Counted from the stretch's first letter, positions 6,279 to 15,129 are shown. The stretch: 16,778 nucleotides of DNA from an uncultured Lachnospiraceae bacterium (GCA_902764045.1 CACWUI010000011.1:1-16778); one strand, 5' to 3'. Made by a program: numbers and translations. The notes: a model not told the origin generated them from the sequence alone.

Positions 6279-6332
6279 TTCACAAAAAAATCACAAAATC
6301 TATTGACAGATATAAAACCCATAAGTTATAAT
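6279..6332 (+). promoter_or_regulatory. Promoter and upstream direct repeat of the first giant adhesin gene
   Basis: A perfect TTGACA (6303-6308), an 18-bp spacer and a perfect TATAAT (6327-6332). Two TCACAA units (6280-6285 and 6291-6296) are spaced 11 bp apart, one helical turn, and end 6 bp before the -35. The same layout with the same spacings recurs before the second adhesin gene. In this copy TTGTGAA (6265-6271) also forms a perfect inverted repeat with TTCACAA (6279-6285). These may be activator or repressor sites. Confidence 0.85.
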
Positions 6333-6546
6333 TTCCCAGAAAAAGGAATATATAGGGAAAAAGTTTGATACTTAATATCGCATAGATTCTGTTTAGACAA
6401 GGGGTTAGGGCAAGTCTAGAAAAGGCTCTGCAACTACGTCGCAGATCTTTTTTTTTGGATTCATATCAAACCAAACTCATACGATATTAAAGGACTGATG
6501 ATAAAGTGGCATTAAGTCATACCAAATCAGTACGATAAAAAAAAGA

Positions 6547-6584
6547 AAAAGGGCTCGTAATGGGCTTTTTTGGCGTCTTACGAG
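6547..6584 (+). terminator. Terminator/antiterminator-like switch in leader copy 1
   Basis: AAAGGGCTC (6548-6556) can pair with GGGCTTTTTT (6562-6571) as a weak, G-U-containing terminator-like hairpin. Alternatively CTCGTAA (6554-6560) pairs perfectly with TTACGAG (6578-6584). The two share CTC and exclude each other. The block is nearly unchanged in leader copy 2. Confidence 0.45.
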
Positions 6585-6645
6585 TACCTTGATTTTCCTT
6601 GTTGCAACAATAATATAAGTAATATTTTAGGATTAGGTAATGCTC

Positions 6646-6677
6646 ATGTTTCCACGCTTTTGGGAACGTGGAAACAT
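6646..6677 (+). promoter_or_regulatory. 11-bp hairpin next to the Shine-Dalgarno sequence, copy 1
   Basis: ATGTTTCCACG (6646-6656) pairs perfectly with CGTGGAAACAT (6667-6677) across a 10-nt loop. AAGGAGG (6680-6686) follows after two bases. TGTTTCCA of the 5' arm is also fully complementary to TGGAAACA at the start codon (6699-6706), so the arm can either free or cover the start. Confidence 0.7.
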
Positions 6678-6697
6678 TTAAGGAGGAAATTCAAACA

Positions 6698-9600
6698 ATG
6701 GAAACAACGGAATTCAGTTTGAAACCTGAAAAACAAAAGAAGGGGAACTGGAAAGGTAAACTCGCAGCAGCACTGGCAGGTGTACTGGGTGCGTCTGTAG
6801 TAGGACCGGCGGTTGTGAGCTTTTTGCCGGATACGGTAATAGCCGACGGCGAAGTGACCAACGTCGAAGTAAAGACCTGGGCACAGCTTAAGTCAGCCAT
6901 CGAGGGTGCAGCGTCAGGCGCCACATTAAATATCAAGGTGATGAACACCCTGGCAGCTACAGAAGTGATAAATGTGGGGGATGGTAAGAATATTACCGTT
7001 AATCTTACTTCTGAGGGGGATGCTGCAAAGACTATATATGTCAATAAAGATGCGTCGGGAAATCTTGCAAAGATCGATAACTGGTTTAAGGTACAATCCG
7101 GAAGCACTTTTAATGCAACGAATATTAACTTTTCCGGTAAAGCGGTAAAAGTGACAGAAAGTGATAAGACCACTACGGTTGCCGATTACTTAGGCGGTTC
7201 CAAGGTGTTTTATACAAAGTCTGTACCTGAGACTTTATGCAATATGAATTTGGGAAATTACAGACTTAAACTCCAAAATTCCAGTTTTTTAGGTTCGGGC
7301 AAAGGAAATGAAGGCTTTTTAGTGGATAAGAGCAATGGCAACATTTATTCCGGATATGGCGGAAATGCAAATGCTACAGATATAAAATTGTTGAATCTGA
7401 ACCATGAACAGATACCTCACCCTACCAGAACAGGTGCAGCTGTAAATGTAGATAAAAATTCATACTATCTGGCTTATTCATTTGGGGCAAGTCAGGATTA
7501 TTACTTAAAACTTAACAATAACGGAACATACAGTTGGACGGCTAAACCGTCAAACGACAGTGGATACAGATGGTATGTAGATTCAAACGGGAAAATAAGT
7601 CAATCGGGCTATTACTTTAAACTAAATAGTGATAATAATTTTTCACTTGTAACCGCAGAAAGTGCTGTTACAGATGGTGACTGTACACCGGCGGCACCGG
7701 AAGGCGCAAAATTAAAGATCGGTTCTTCTGCAACAGGTAGCGTTGAATTGAAGGCAGATAGTCCACTTAGTAAATGGAGTCAATGGAACATTACTGTAGA
7801 AAATCATAAAGTAGATAACGGTATTTATGTTCCGAATATTGAAATAGCCAGCTTTACTGTAGATAATCAATATTTTTTAAAGGCGGGAAACGGTAAATAT
7901 TTAAAAGCGGATCCCAACGGAAACGGTGCAAATTGGTATGAATACTCTAAAAATTATGATACAGATGGAAATGGAAATAAACACCTTTGGTTATGGAAAT
8001 ACAAAAATAACGGAACACTCTATAATGTAGCCACTGAACAGGTAATATACAATACCGGCAGTGCATTTGGTGTTGCAAAAGAAACAAAAGTAGTTACACA
8101 AGGGGAAAAGGAATACACATTCTCAGATCCTGAAGAAGTAACTGTAGAAACAAACGGAAAAACAAAAGATATCGGTTACTTTATTTATTCAGACGGCAAC
8201 TCCAATGTCAATTTAGAAAACGTCAATATCTCCGATTTGAATATGGGAACATCCGTTGAAGATGCAGCTCCCGTATTTATAACGAACGGTAAGTTCACAA
8301 TGAAGAACGGTTATATTGTAAACAATACAGTAGGCTATGATATGACTGCACAGGAAAATGACTGGTACTCAGGTCAGACTGCAAACAGGATCAAGAACGT
8401 TACTGACGGAAAGAAACGTACGAACACAGCCGGAGCTATTATTTTTGCAGGCGGTGATCAGCATGTAATAGATGGTGCGAAGATTATCGGCAACAGAGCT
8501 GACACAGGAGCTATTGTTGTAAGAACACCTTACGGAAACAGTGTAGGCAACAGTACAACGGCTACATTTAAGAGCGGTCTTATAGGTGGCAATATCGGAC
8601 TTCATTATTCAGGTGCGGTATATATAAATGCAACAAATGCTAATGAGACAGCCGGAGACACTGCTACTTTTGTAATGCAAGATGGAGCAGAGATAAAGGA
8701 CAACTTTACCTGGTATAAAGGTGGTGCTGTTCTTGTATCCGGAGAAGAAAACGGGTACGGAAAAGGTATAAAGAGAGAAAACGCAAAGGCCAGATTTATT
8801 ATGGAAGGCGGTGTTATCGATAACAACACTGCCGTACACCGTGCCGGTGCCATTGAGATAATGTCCGACTATGTATACCTCAAGAAAGGTAAGATAACCA
8901 ACAACAACTCAAGAGTGCTGGGTGGTGCTATATATATAGAAGGTGACCGTGCAGATCGTACATATACACTTTACCTGCCTAATACTTATATTGCCGATAA
9001 CCATGCATGGACTGAAACAAAGACAGGTTATGAAGCAGGAGATTATGCATATTTAAAGCGTAAAATAGTATATGACAACACAACGGCAGATAAAAAGATC
9101 GTCATAGCAAATGAGGACGGTACATATACATATAACAATCCTATCGGAAACGTGAGAGGTACGGAGAGCTCCCTCAACAGAGGAAGTGAAGGGACAGTTG
9201 TTGAAGGAAGCCCTTCAACAAGCAATCAAAGAGGAAAGAAGGCATGGAGCGAGGATCCTACAACGACTCTTCAAAGAAAATGGGATCTTGCAGACGGACC
9301 TACAAGTGATTACACGGATTACGGTTATTATTCAGGAAACGGTGGCGGTATCTGGACATGTTCACTTGGTGGATATGCATCGGTCAACTTCCTCAGTGAT
9401 TCAAACAATGGTGTAGGTGCTGTTGTAAAAAATAACAAGACACACAGAGAAAATGGCAACGAGTCTGTTCTTGATATCACCGCGCATTCAAAAGACGGAG
9501 GATTTGCTCTTAAAGAGTCATCAGGACAGATCAAGCCGGCAAATGATTACTTAACAACGAACAATGAGCAGTTATATTGGAACAAGCTGTATTCAGGAAA

Positions 9601-12600
9601 AGATTATGATGTAAAATATACCGGAAGCAATGGTGATCCGACGAGAGGTGGCTTAAACGGAATATACATAACAAATAACAATGCCCGCAATGGTGGTGCG
9701 ATTGCATCAAATGGTAAGATCATTCTTGGTGTGGCTAATGATGTATATGAGCACAGAACAGAAGTAGAATTTGAGAAGCTTTGGGGTACGGACACAAATA
9801 ACTCAAATGATAAAGCAGTTGCATTCCAGGCATATATAAAAGGAACTGATACTCCTGTTCCGGGATATCTTTTCGTTCTTGACGGAAGGGTGGATGATCA
9901 GAACAATGTTGAGCAGAGACCCTTCGTAGTAGAGACAGCGTCTTACAAGGCAGAGATCTCTTTGCCATACAGTCTTGACGAACAGGGAAATGTGCCAGCC
10001 TTTAAGTTTACCGTAGATGGTATTGATCATACATTTTCCACAAATGACAATCTGTGGAATCTTAATGGAAAGACCAGTGATACAGGTAATGTAACAGAGT
10101 GGAATTTTGAGATACGAGAGTGTGCCGTAGCATCGAAAACAATAGAAGCAGAAAAAGGAACTTACCTGTTATTAAAGAAGGCGGCTTCTGCTTTTGACAG
10201 AGATTATAATTTTAAAAACGCAGATGGCAAATATTCCACTCCTATGTCATTGACGAATGGTATGGATCTTTCCGAATTGTCCGCAAGTACAGTTCCTACC
10301 GTATTAAAAGGATACGGATCAACTGACAACAATATTTATTTTGTAAAAAAGGTTCAAGTTCCGGATAACGGCAAGCTGGAGTTGGAGAATTACCTTGGCG
10401 GAGAATACACTCTCGTTAAATACAGCGAGAGCCAAGTTGACGGCAAGACAGAATGGACATGCTCTGCGACAAACGCCTTTACGATTGACGCAACAGATAC
10501 CGAGTTTGATGCAAATCTTTTAAAAGAGCCTAATAAAGTCAGCCTGGATTATGATGTGTCAACGGATGATCCATATGATTATTCTACATATTACAGTGAG
10601 TATGGTACTAATGTAGTAGTCAATACATATTCAACTATTGCAAAGGCTTATAATGATTCTGTAAGCGGCACCGGTGCCGATACGGGAGTTGCGATCAAAA
10701 ATGACAGACATACGGAAATTGAGATAACCAAGAAATGGAATGGAAGCGGATTCCCACTTCCTGATGATGCAAACAAGTCTAAGGTTATTGAGGCATTCAA
10801 GAAATCTTTAGTCCTTGAAATGGATGGAGTGGCAGTTCCCGACAATCTTCAGACTCAGTTCAAAGAACGTCTTACGATAGAGGGGACGGATACAGACACC
10901 TGGAAGATCAGGGTGACACTTCCCAAATATCAGGGAAAGTCAAACTATACGATCCGTGAGGATTTAAGTTTGATCCAAAGTGATGAAAACATTGAGCAGA
11001 ATATCAAAGACCTGTTAACGGGATATACTGCTAAATATGAAATATCATTAAAAGATGGAAAATATAAACCCGATCTGGATACCGATAATTACAAATACAG
11101 ACTCTATAGATTATCAGATACGGGATATGAGTGGACGCATATAAATACAACAGCCGGAAATACTAATATTCCCGAAAGCTTGTATTTAATGCTTCGTATA
11201 AATAAAGACACAAATGTCAGAGGAACGGTTGTGATACCGGGCAGCAGCAAGCCCGCAAATTATAATGAAGGCGATAAATCCTTCACTGGACTTACCAACG
11301 GAAAATATTTCCTTTACTGTTGGGCAAAGAATGGGGATGAAAAGAGCAACCCTGTTGTTGATCGTTGTGAAGTATTTGAGATAGTCGGAACCAACGACCG
11401 TATTATAAAGTCAAGCAATAATGCAGCAGGAAACGGGGAGATTATCCACAACACCAAGAAGTTTGAAGTAAAGCTTAAGAAGGTTTCATCGACCGATCCG
11501 TCAACCGGACTTACGGGAGCTTCCTTTAGCATTACAAAGGTGAGGGATTCATCCGGCAATGAAGTGACAGATGCACCGACTCAGGATTTTGAAGCTTACG
11601 GATATGGTTTTGTAAAGTCAGACCTTGATCCCGGCATTTACAGAATCCACGAGACAAAGGCGCCTACAGGTTATAACTACCTTAAGGGAGACTTCCAGGT
11701 TAAGATCAATAATGATGGAACTTTTGAGCTGGAGTCCGTGACTGACGGTGATACCGTAACTTACGATTCCGAAGGTGTTCAGTTTGTTGTTCAGGACAGA
11801 CCGATTGAACTGTACAAGACGCTCCATGTGAGAAAGAGCTGGCAGAATGTAAATGCGGATGAGTTTGACGGTAATACCGTAGAGATTCAGATACAGTCCG
11901 ATTATGCGAAAGAAGGACAATTCGTAACTGTAAATACAATTGAAATAAACAAAAATGACAACTGGAAAAAAGATGTTACAACAGATTCATACGGCAATAA
12001 GCTTCCTCTGTATAACGGAACAAGAGTTGTTAATTATAAGATTGTAGAGACAAAAGTTAAGGATAGTACCGGTGAAGTTATTTGTGATTATACAGATAAT
12101 GATCCCGGTGATGATGCGTATGTAAACCATGTTGAGGAAAATGACCCCTTTGCTACATATGCAGTTGCTGCAAAGACCTATACAACCACATCTGTATCTG
12201 TATCGGTTGGAAACGGCATTAAAGCCCTGACCTTAAAGTCCGGGACAAGAAATGTTGCAATGAACGCGGCTGTTTCCGGGGATTCACTTGATCAGGCAAA
12301 GGCTAAAAAGCAGGCGTGGATGGCATATCAGGTGTCCGACGGTGTTATGTTGCTTTGTCAACAGGAAAGCAGTACCTCTTGGAGATATTTAACATATGCT
12401 TATAATAGCGGTACCTACATGCTGCATGCTACGTATTCAAATTCTAATACTAATACTGATGAAGGTGGTTATAGAATATATGACTACACTACAGATAGTG
12501 GCACCGCCAATCGGTATGCAGGTTGGACATTCAGCAATGGAAAGTTAAGTCAATATAATTCTTATAATGGTGCATACTATTATAGCGGTTATTGGAATAA

Positions 12601-14626
12601 TACGATAAATTACTACACAACATACTTTACTACTACAACAGGAAATGTAACTGTAAGAAAACCGAATAAGACAGAGAGTGATACAGTTTCATTGGTTGGT
12701 AAAACAAGCAGTTCCGACGCAACAACTGTTAAGTTACAAAGATGGAACTCAGACCAAAATAAATGGGTAGATGCTACATCATTACAGAATAATCAATATT
12801 ACAGATTTATAATAGGAGATGCTGCTGCTACTACTACTACCACTACTACCAACAGTCACTCTCCTAAGACATATGAGCTTGATAATACTAATCAGAAAAG
12901 TACGGTTTATTCACTGTTTGGAAACGATGTTGATTTAACTAAGTCATACAGTGAGAAAATTATCAGCAGTTCATCAGATCTTGGTACATATGTTAGCGGA
13001 AAGACCGGATGCATGGGAAGCAATGAACTTTTCGGTGTGTTAAAGAACATATTGTATTACGGATATTCAAATGATGCGGAGAGTTTGAAAAATCAGTTCT
13101 CTTTGAGCGATGATGACTTAAAATATCTGACGGCTTATGCTATTACCGAATATACCGAACATTACACAGACGGCTATACGAATAAAGTTGATCATTCATA
13201 TGGTCTGACCGGACCTGAAGCAACTCGAATACCCGATTCAGGTAACTTAAGAACAGCTTATAAGAAGCTTATGTCTCTTGTATCAAATACAGATAACAAT
13301 CTGCTTAACGGCGTTGATCTTAAACTGTACTATACAGGAAATGACACAGACAAGGTTCTTATTGCAGCGGATATTACTTCTGATCAGACAGCCGTTGTTA
13401 ACTCCAAAGATGAGATGATTACTCTTAAAGGTAAGAAGACATGGAATGATAATGGCAATTCCATGGGAGTACGTCCCGGCAGTATAACCTTAAAGCTTTT
13501 ATCAAACCGTGAAAATGAAAATGAGATGCAGCAGGAAGGCGGACTGATCACGGTTAATAAGCCGATTGATGCTACCGGAGATTTTTGGGAGTTTACTCTT
13601 GGCAATTATCCTAAATATGTAACAATGGGTAATGGAGTTAAGAGAGAAATAAGATATGAGATTCAGGAGATAAACAGTGGCAGCAATTATACCTTATTCG
13701 GAGATATTGATAAGGTAACATCGGCAGCACCAAGTTCATTATTTGCACAGACCACTTACGGAAATAAAAAATCGAATCCAGTTGCTTATAATAAAGGGAT
13801 GCCTACTTTTGCCGGAAGTAAATATTATTTGGTAAGTACGCAAAATGAAGAAATGACAGTGTACTGCCTTAATGCAGATAAGGCAGAACCTTTCAGAAAT
13901 AATTCAAGCATTACCAGTGGAACCCAATACACCAGAGTAAAAATAGAAAGCGGACAAGACTTAATAGACAATAATATTATCAGTACTGAAAAAGGATTTA
14001 AATATTTTGGCAATGAAAATGTAAACACTCTTGTAAAAAGACTGAAAAAGATAAATCATTACGGATATCCTAATGATGCAGCAGGAATAATGGATGACTA
14101 CAATCTGACAGCCGATCAGTTCACTTACCTTACACAATATGCAGTTTGGGAATATACTAACTGGTATGGTTCATATAAAAGTGGCTATCATGATTTCAGT
14201 AAGAATAAAACAACTGAGGCGTTTGGTTTAGTTGGAGATGATAAAAATATCGGATTTGATCATCCTAAATATAAAATTAATGTTCCTGATAATTTAGTAA
14301 ATGCCTATAAAAAATTATTGGAATATGTAGAGTCTAAAAAAAGTAACGGACAATATGATTTTGATATGATCGATGGAGTAGACTTATATGTGTATAAACC
14401 TGTAAATGGTGATTCCTATCAATGTCTTTTAGGAACTGAGAAAATAGAAATAGGTGGCTTGCGCTTTGACTTCACAAACAAAATTGTGAAAGAAGTCAAA
14501 CTCCCCAACGCCGGTGGTATGGGAACTATCTTGATATTCCTTCTCGGTGCCGGAGGTGTCGGAGCAGGTATTACCGGTCTTGCAATCAGAAGCAGACGTA
14601 AAAAGAAATTTCAGGATATAGCCTGA
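6698..14626 (+). CDS. Giant LPNAG-anchored surface adhesin with beta-helix, Cna-B and thioester-type domains
   Basis: A 2642-residue exported wall protein, inferred to bind host, plant-fibre or microbial surfaces. Order: long signal peptide (about 1-47, hydrophobic LAAALAGVLGASVVGPAV); aromatic-rich module (about 250-455); beta-helix-like region with GGAI and NN repeats (about 490-1010); Cna-B domains opening at K1027, K1345-K1346, K1713 and K2246-K2247, each with a Trp one or two residues later; SpaA/prealbumin-like domain (about 1588-1705) with GIYRIHETKAPTGY; second aromatic module (about 1828-2058); inactive-looking thioester-type repeat (about 2058-2225, Ser2072 and Ala2146); intact thioester domain (about 2365-2578, YCLN Cys2390 and TQYAVW Gln2480); sorting signal LPNAG 2602-2606, hydrophobic segment and RSRRKKK tail. 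ATG 6698 is chosen for AAGGAGG at 6680-6686; an in-frame GTG at 6668 lies inside the hairpin. No sortase is in the window. The ligand is unknown; domain edges are approximate. Confidence 0.9.
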   Translation: METTEFSLKPEKQKKGNWKGKLAAALAGVLGASVVGPAVVSFLPDTVIADGEVTNVEVKTWAQLKSAIEGAASGATLNIKVMNTLAATEVINVGDGKNITVNLTSEGDAAKTIYVNKDASGNLAKIDNWFKVQSGSTFNATNINFSGKAVKVTESDKTTTVADYLGGSKVFYTKSVPETLCNMNLGNYRLKLQNSSFLGSGKGNEGFLVDKSNGNIYSGYGGNANATDIKLLNLNHEQIPHPTRTGAAVNVDKNSYYLAYSFGASQDYYLKLNNNGTYSWTAKPSNDSGYRWYVDSNGKISQSGYYFKLNSDNNFSLVTAESAVTDGDCTPAAPEGAKLKIGSSATGSVELKADSPLSKWSQWNITVENHKVDNGIYVPNIEIASFTVDNQYFLKAGNGKYLKADPNGNGANWYEYSKNYDTDGNGNKHLWLWKYKNNGTLYNVATEQVIYNTGSAFGVAKETKVVTQGEKEYTFSDPEEVTVETNGKTKDIGYFIYSDGNSNVNLENVNISDLNMGTSVEDAAPVFITNGKFTMKNGYIVNNTVGYDMTAQENDWYSGQTANRIKNVTDGKKRTNTAGAIIFAGGDQHVIDGAKIIGNRADTGAIVVRTPYGNSVGNSTTATFKSGLIGGNIGLHYSGAVYINATNANETAGDTATFVMQDGAEIKDNFTWYKGGAVLVSGEENGYGKGIKRENAKARFIMEGGVIDNNTAVHRAGAIEIMSDYVYLKKGKITNNNSRVLGGAIYIEGDRADRTYTLYLPNTYIADNHAWTETKTGYEAGDYAYLKRKIVYDNTTADKKIVIANEDGTYTYNNPIGNVRGTESSLNRGSEGTVVEGSPSTSNQRGKKAWSEDPTTTLQRKWDLADGPTSDYTDYGYYSGNGGGIWTCSLGGYASVNFLSDSNNGVGAVVKNNKTHRENGNESVLDITAHSKDGGFALKESSGQIKPANDYLTTNNEQLYWNKLYSGKDYDVKYTGSNGDPTRGGLNGIYITNNNARNGGAIASNGKIILGVANDVYEHRTEVEFEKLWGTDTNNSNDKAVAFQAYIKGTDTPVPGYLFVLDGRVDDQNNVEQRPFVVETASYKAEISLPYSLDEQGNVPAFKFTVDGIDHTFSTNDNLWNLNGKTSDTGNVTEWNFEIRECAVASKTIEAEKGTYLLLKKAASAFDRDYNFKNADGKYSTPMSLTNGMDLSELSASTVPTVLKGYGSTDNNIYFVKKVQVPDNGKLELENYLGGEYTLVKYSESQVDGKTEWTCSATNAFTIDATDTEFDANLLKEPNKVSLDYDVSTDDPYDYSTYYSEYGTNVVVNTYSTIAKAYNDSVSGTGADTGVAIKNDRHTEIEITKKWNGSGFPLPDDANKSKVIEAFKKSLVLEMDGVAVPDNLQTQFKERLTIEGTDTDTWKIRVTLPKYQGKSNYTIREDLSLIQSDENIEQNIKDLLTGYTAKYEISLKDGKYKPDLDTDNYKYRLYRLSDTGYEWTHINTTAGNTNIPESLYLMLRINKDTNVRGTVVIPGSSKPANYNEGDKSFTGLTNGKYFLYCWAKNGDEKSNPVVDRCEVFEIVGTNDRIIKSSNNAAGNGEIIHNTKKFEVKLKKVSSTDPSTGLTGASFSITKVRDSSGNEVTDAPTQDFEAYGYGFVKSDLDPGIYRIHETKAPTGYNYLKGDFQVKINNDGTFELESVTDGDTVTYDSEGVQFVVQDRPIELYKTLHVRKSWQNVNADEFDGNTVEIQIQSDYAKEGQFVTVNTIEINKNDNWKKDVTTDSYGNKLPLYNGTRVVNYKIVETKVKDSTGEVICDYTDNDPGDDAYVNHVEENDPFATYAVAAKTYTTTSVSVSVGNGIKALTLKSGTRNVAMNAAVSGDSLDQAKAKKQAWMAYQVSDGVMLLCQQESSTSWRYLTYAYNSGTYMLHATYSNSNTNTDEGGYRIYDYTTDSGTANRYAGWTFSNGKLSQYNSYNGAYYYSGYWNNTINYYTTYFTTTTGNVTVRKPNKTESDTVSLVGKTSSSDATTVKLQRWNSDQNKWVDATSLQNNQYYRFIIGDAAATTTTTTTNSHSPKTYELDNTNQKSTVYSLFGNDVDLTKSYSEKIISSSSDLGTYVSGKTGCMGSNELFGVLKNILYYGYSNDAESLKNQFSLSDDDLKYLTAYAITEYTEHYTDGYTNKVDHSYGLTGPEATRIPDSGNLRTAYKKLMSLVSNTDNNLLNGVDLKLYYTGNDTDKVLIAADITSDQTAVVNSKDEMITLKGKKTWNDNGNSMGVRPGSITLKLLSNRENENEMQQEGGLITVNKPIDATGDFWEFTLGNYPKYVTMGNGVKREIRYEIQEINSGSNYTLFGDIDKVTSAAPSSLFAQTTYGNKKSNPVAYNKGMPTFAGSKYYLVSTQNEEMTVYCLNADKAEPFRNNSSITSGTQYTRVKIESGQDLIDNNIISTEKGFKYFGNENVNTLVKRLKKINHYGYPNDAAGIMDDYNLTADQFTYLTQYAVWEYTNWYGSYKSGYHDFSKNKTTEAFGLVGDDKNIGFDHPKYKINVPDNLVNAYKKLLEYVESKKSNGQYDFDMIDGVDLYVYKPVNGDSYQCLLGTEKIEIGGLRFDFTNKIVKEVKLPNAGGMGTILIFLLGAGGVGAGITGLAIRSRRKKKFQDIA
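12821..12850 (+). repeat. GCT/ACT triplet repeat inside the adhesin gene
   Basis: Three GCT codons are followed by seven ACT/ACC codons, encoding three Ala and seven Thr (residues 2042-2051) in a linker before the first thioester-type repeat. Such tracts can change length by whole codons without breaking the frame. Confidence 0.8.
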
Positions 14627-14676
14627 TTGATATGTAACCCGTAAACTTAAGTAACCGTATAAAATTGTGTTTAAGA

Positions 14677-14711
14677 AAGCTCCCCCGGGGAAGAACCGCG
14701 GGGGAGTTTTT
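14677..14711 (+). terminator. Rho-independent terminator of the first giant adhesin gene
   Basis: CTCCCCC (14680-14686) pairs with GGGGGAG (14700-14706), extended by AAG with TTT through a G-U pair, and followed by five T (14707-14711). It lies about 50 bases after the stop codon. From 14712 to 14820 I see no further feature. Confidence 0.92.
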
Positions 14712-14821
14712 GCGTGCATGGTTTTACCGAGTATGCATGACTCTAAATAGAATTTATTGCAGGTGATTTACCCTTGTTTCCGACCTGAGCATATTATGAT
14801 ATTTGAAGGATTACGAAAAAG

Positions 14822-14875
14822 TTCACAAAAAAATCACAACAAGCATTGACAGAATAATAACTACTAAGTTATAAT
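14822..14875 (+). promoter_or_regulatory. Promoter and upstream direct repeat of the second giant adhesin gene
   Basis: A perfect TTGACA (14846-14851), an 18-bp spacer and a perfect TATAAT (14870-14875). TCACAA units at 14823-14828 and 14834-14839 have the same 11-bp pitch and the same 6-bp distance to the -35 as in the first copy. The inverted TTGTGAA seen upstream of copy 1 is not conserved here. Confidence 0.85.
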
Positions 14876-15092
14876 TTTCTCGAAGAAAGAAATAAATAGG
14901 GAATAGTTTGATAGGGTAATATCGCATCATACCCTGTTTGAAGTGAATATAAGGCAAGTCTATAGAGGCTCTGTAGCTACATCGCAGACCTTATTTTTAT
15001 TGGGTTCATATCAAACCGAAACAATGCGATATTAAAGAGACTGTTAGGAAGTGATATAAAGTCATACCAAATCAGTACGATATCAAAAAGGG

Positions 15093-15129
15093 AAAGGGCT
15101 CATAATGGGCTTTTTTGGCGTCTTACGAG
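15093..15129 (+). terminator. Terminator/antiterminator-like switch in leader copy 2
   Basis: The layout is the same as in copy 1. AAAGGGCTC (15093-15101) against GGGCTTTTTT (15107-15116) competes with CTCATAA (15099-15105) against TTACGAG (15123-15129). Here the second stem has one A-C mismatch, so the balance may differ from copy 1. Confidence 0.4.

Larger units (their letters stand above)
6339..6697 (+). ncRNA. Structured leader RNA of the first giant adhesin gene, copy 1
   Basis: This is an untranslated leader of about 359 nt, closely repeated before the second adhesin gene, with identical blocks of 35 nt (6558-6592) and 31 nt (6626-6656). Helix A pairs GTTTGATA (6363-6370) with TATCAAAC (6464-6471). 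Helix B pairs AATATCGCAT (6374-6383) with ATACGATATT (6479-6488, one C-A mismatch). A and B are interleaved, so they form a pseudoknot or exclude each other. Between them lies a hairpin with TCTGC/GCAGA (6426-6430 with 6440-6444). A second direct repeat of the A'-B' region follows at 6517-6536. The 3' part carries the terminator-like and start-codon hairpins listed separately. I matched it to no known riboswitch class. Confidence 0.65.

Noticed and set aside
6339..6560. Known riboswitch (c-di-GMP class I/II) or T-box identity for the leader
   Set aside because: GGGCAAGTC vaguely recalls a c-di-GMP-I segment, but the GGUAGGUAGC-type and T-box AGGGUGGNACC core sequences are absent.
6646..6681. 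Short leader peptide reading ATG TTT CCA CGC and ending at TAA
   Set aside because: It overlaps the hairpin, lacks a good ribosome binding site, and the frame does not stop at the same place in copy 2.
6668..6697. Upstream in-frame GTG start for both giant adhesins, adding METFKEEIQT
   Set aside because: The GTG lies inside the 3' arm of the hairpin and has no ribosome binding site, while AAGGAGG is well placed for the ATG. The only two differences between copies in this stretch are silent in this frame, which is curious but too few to count.
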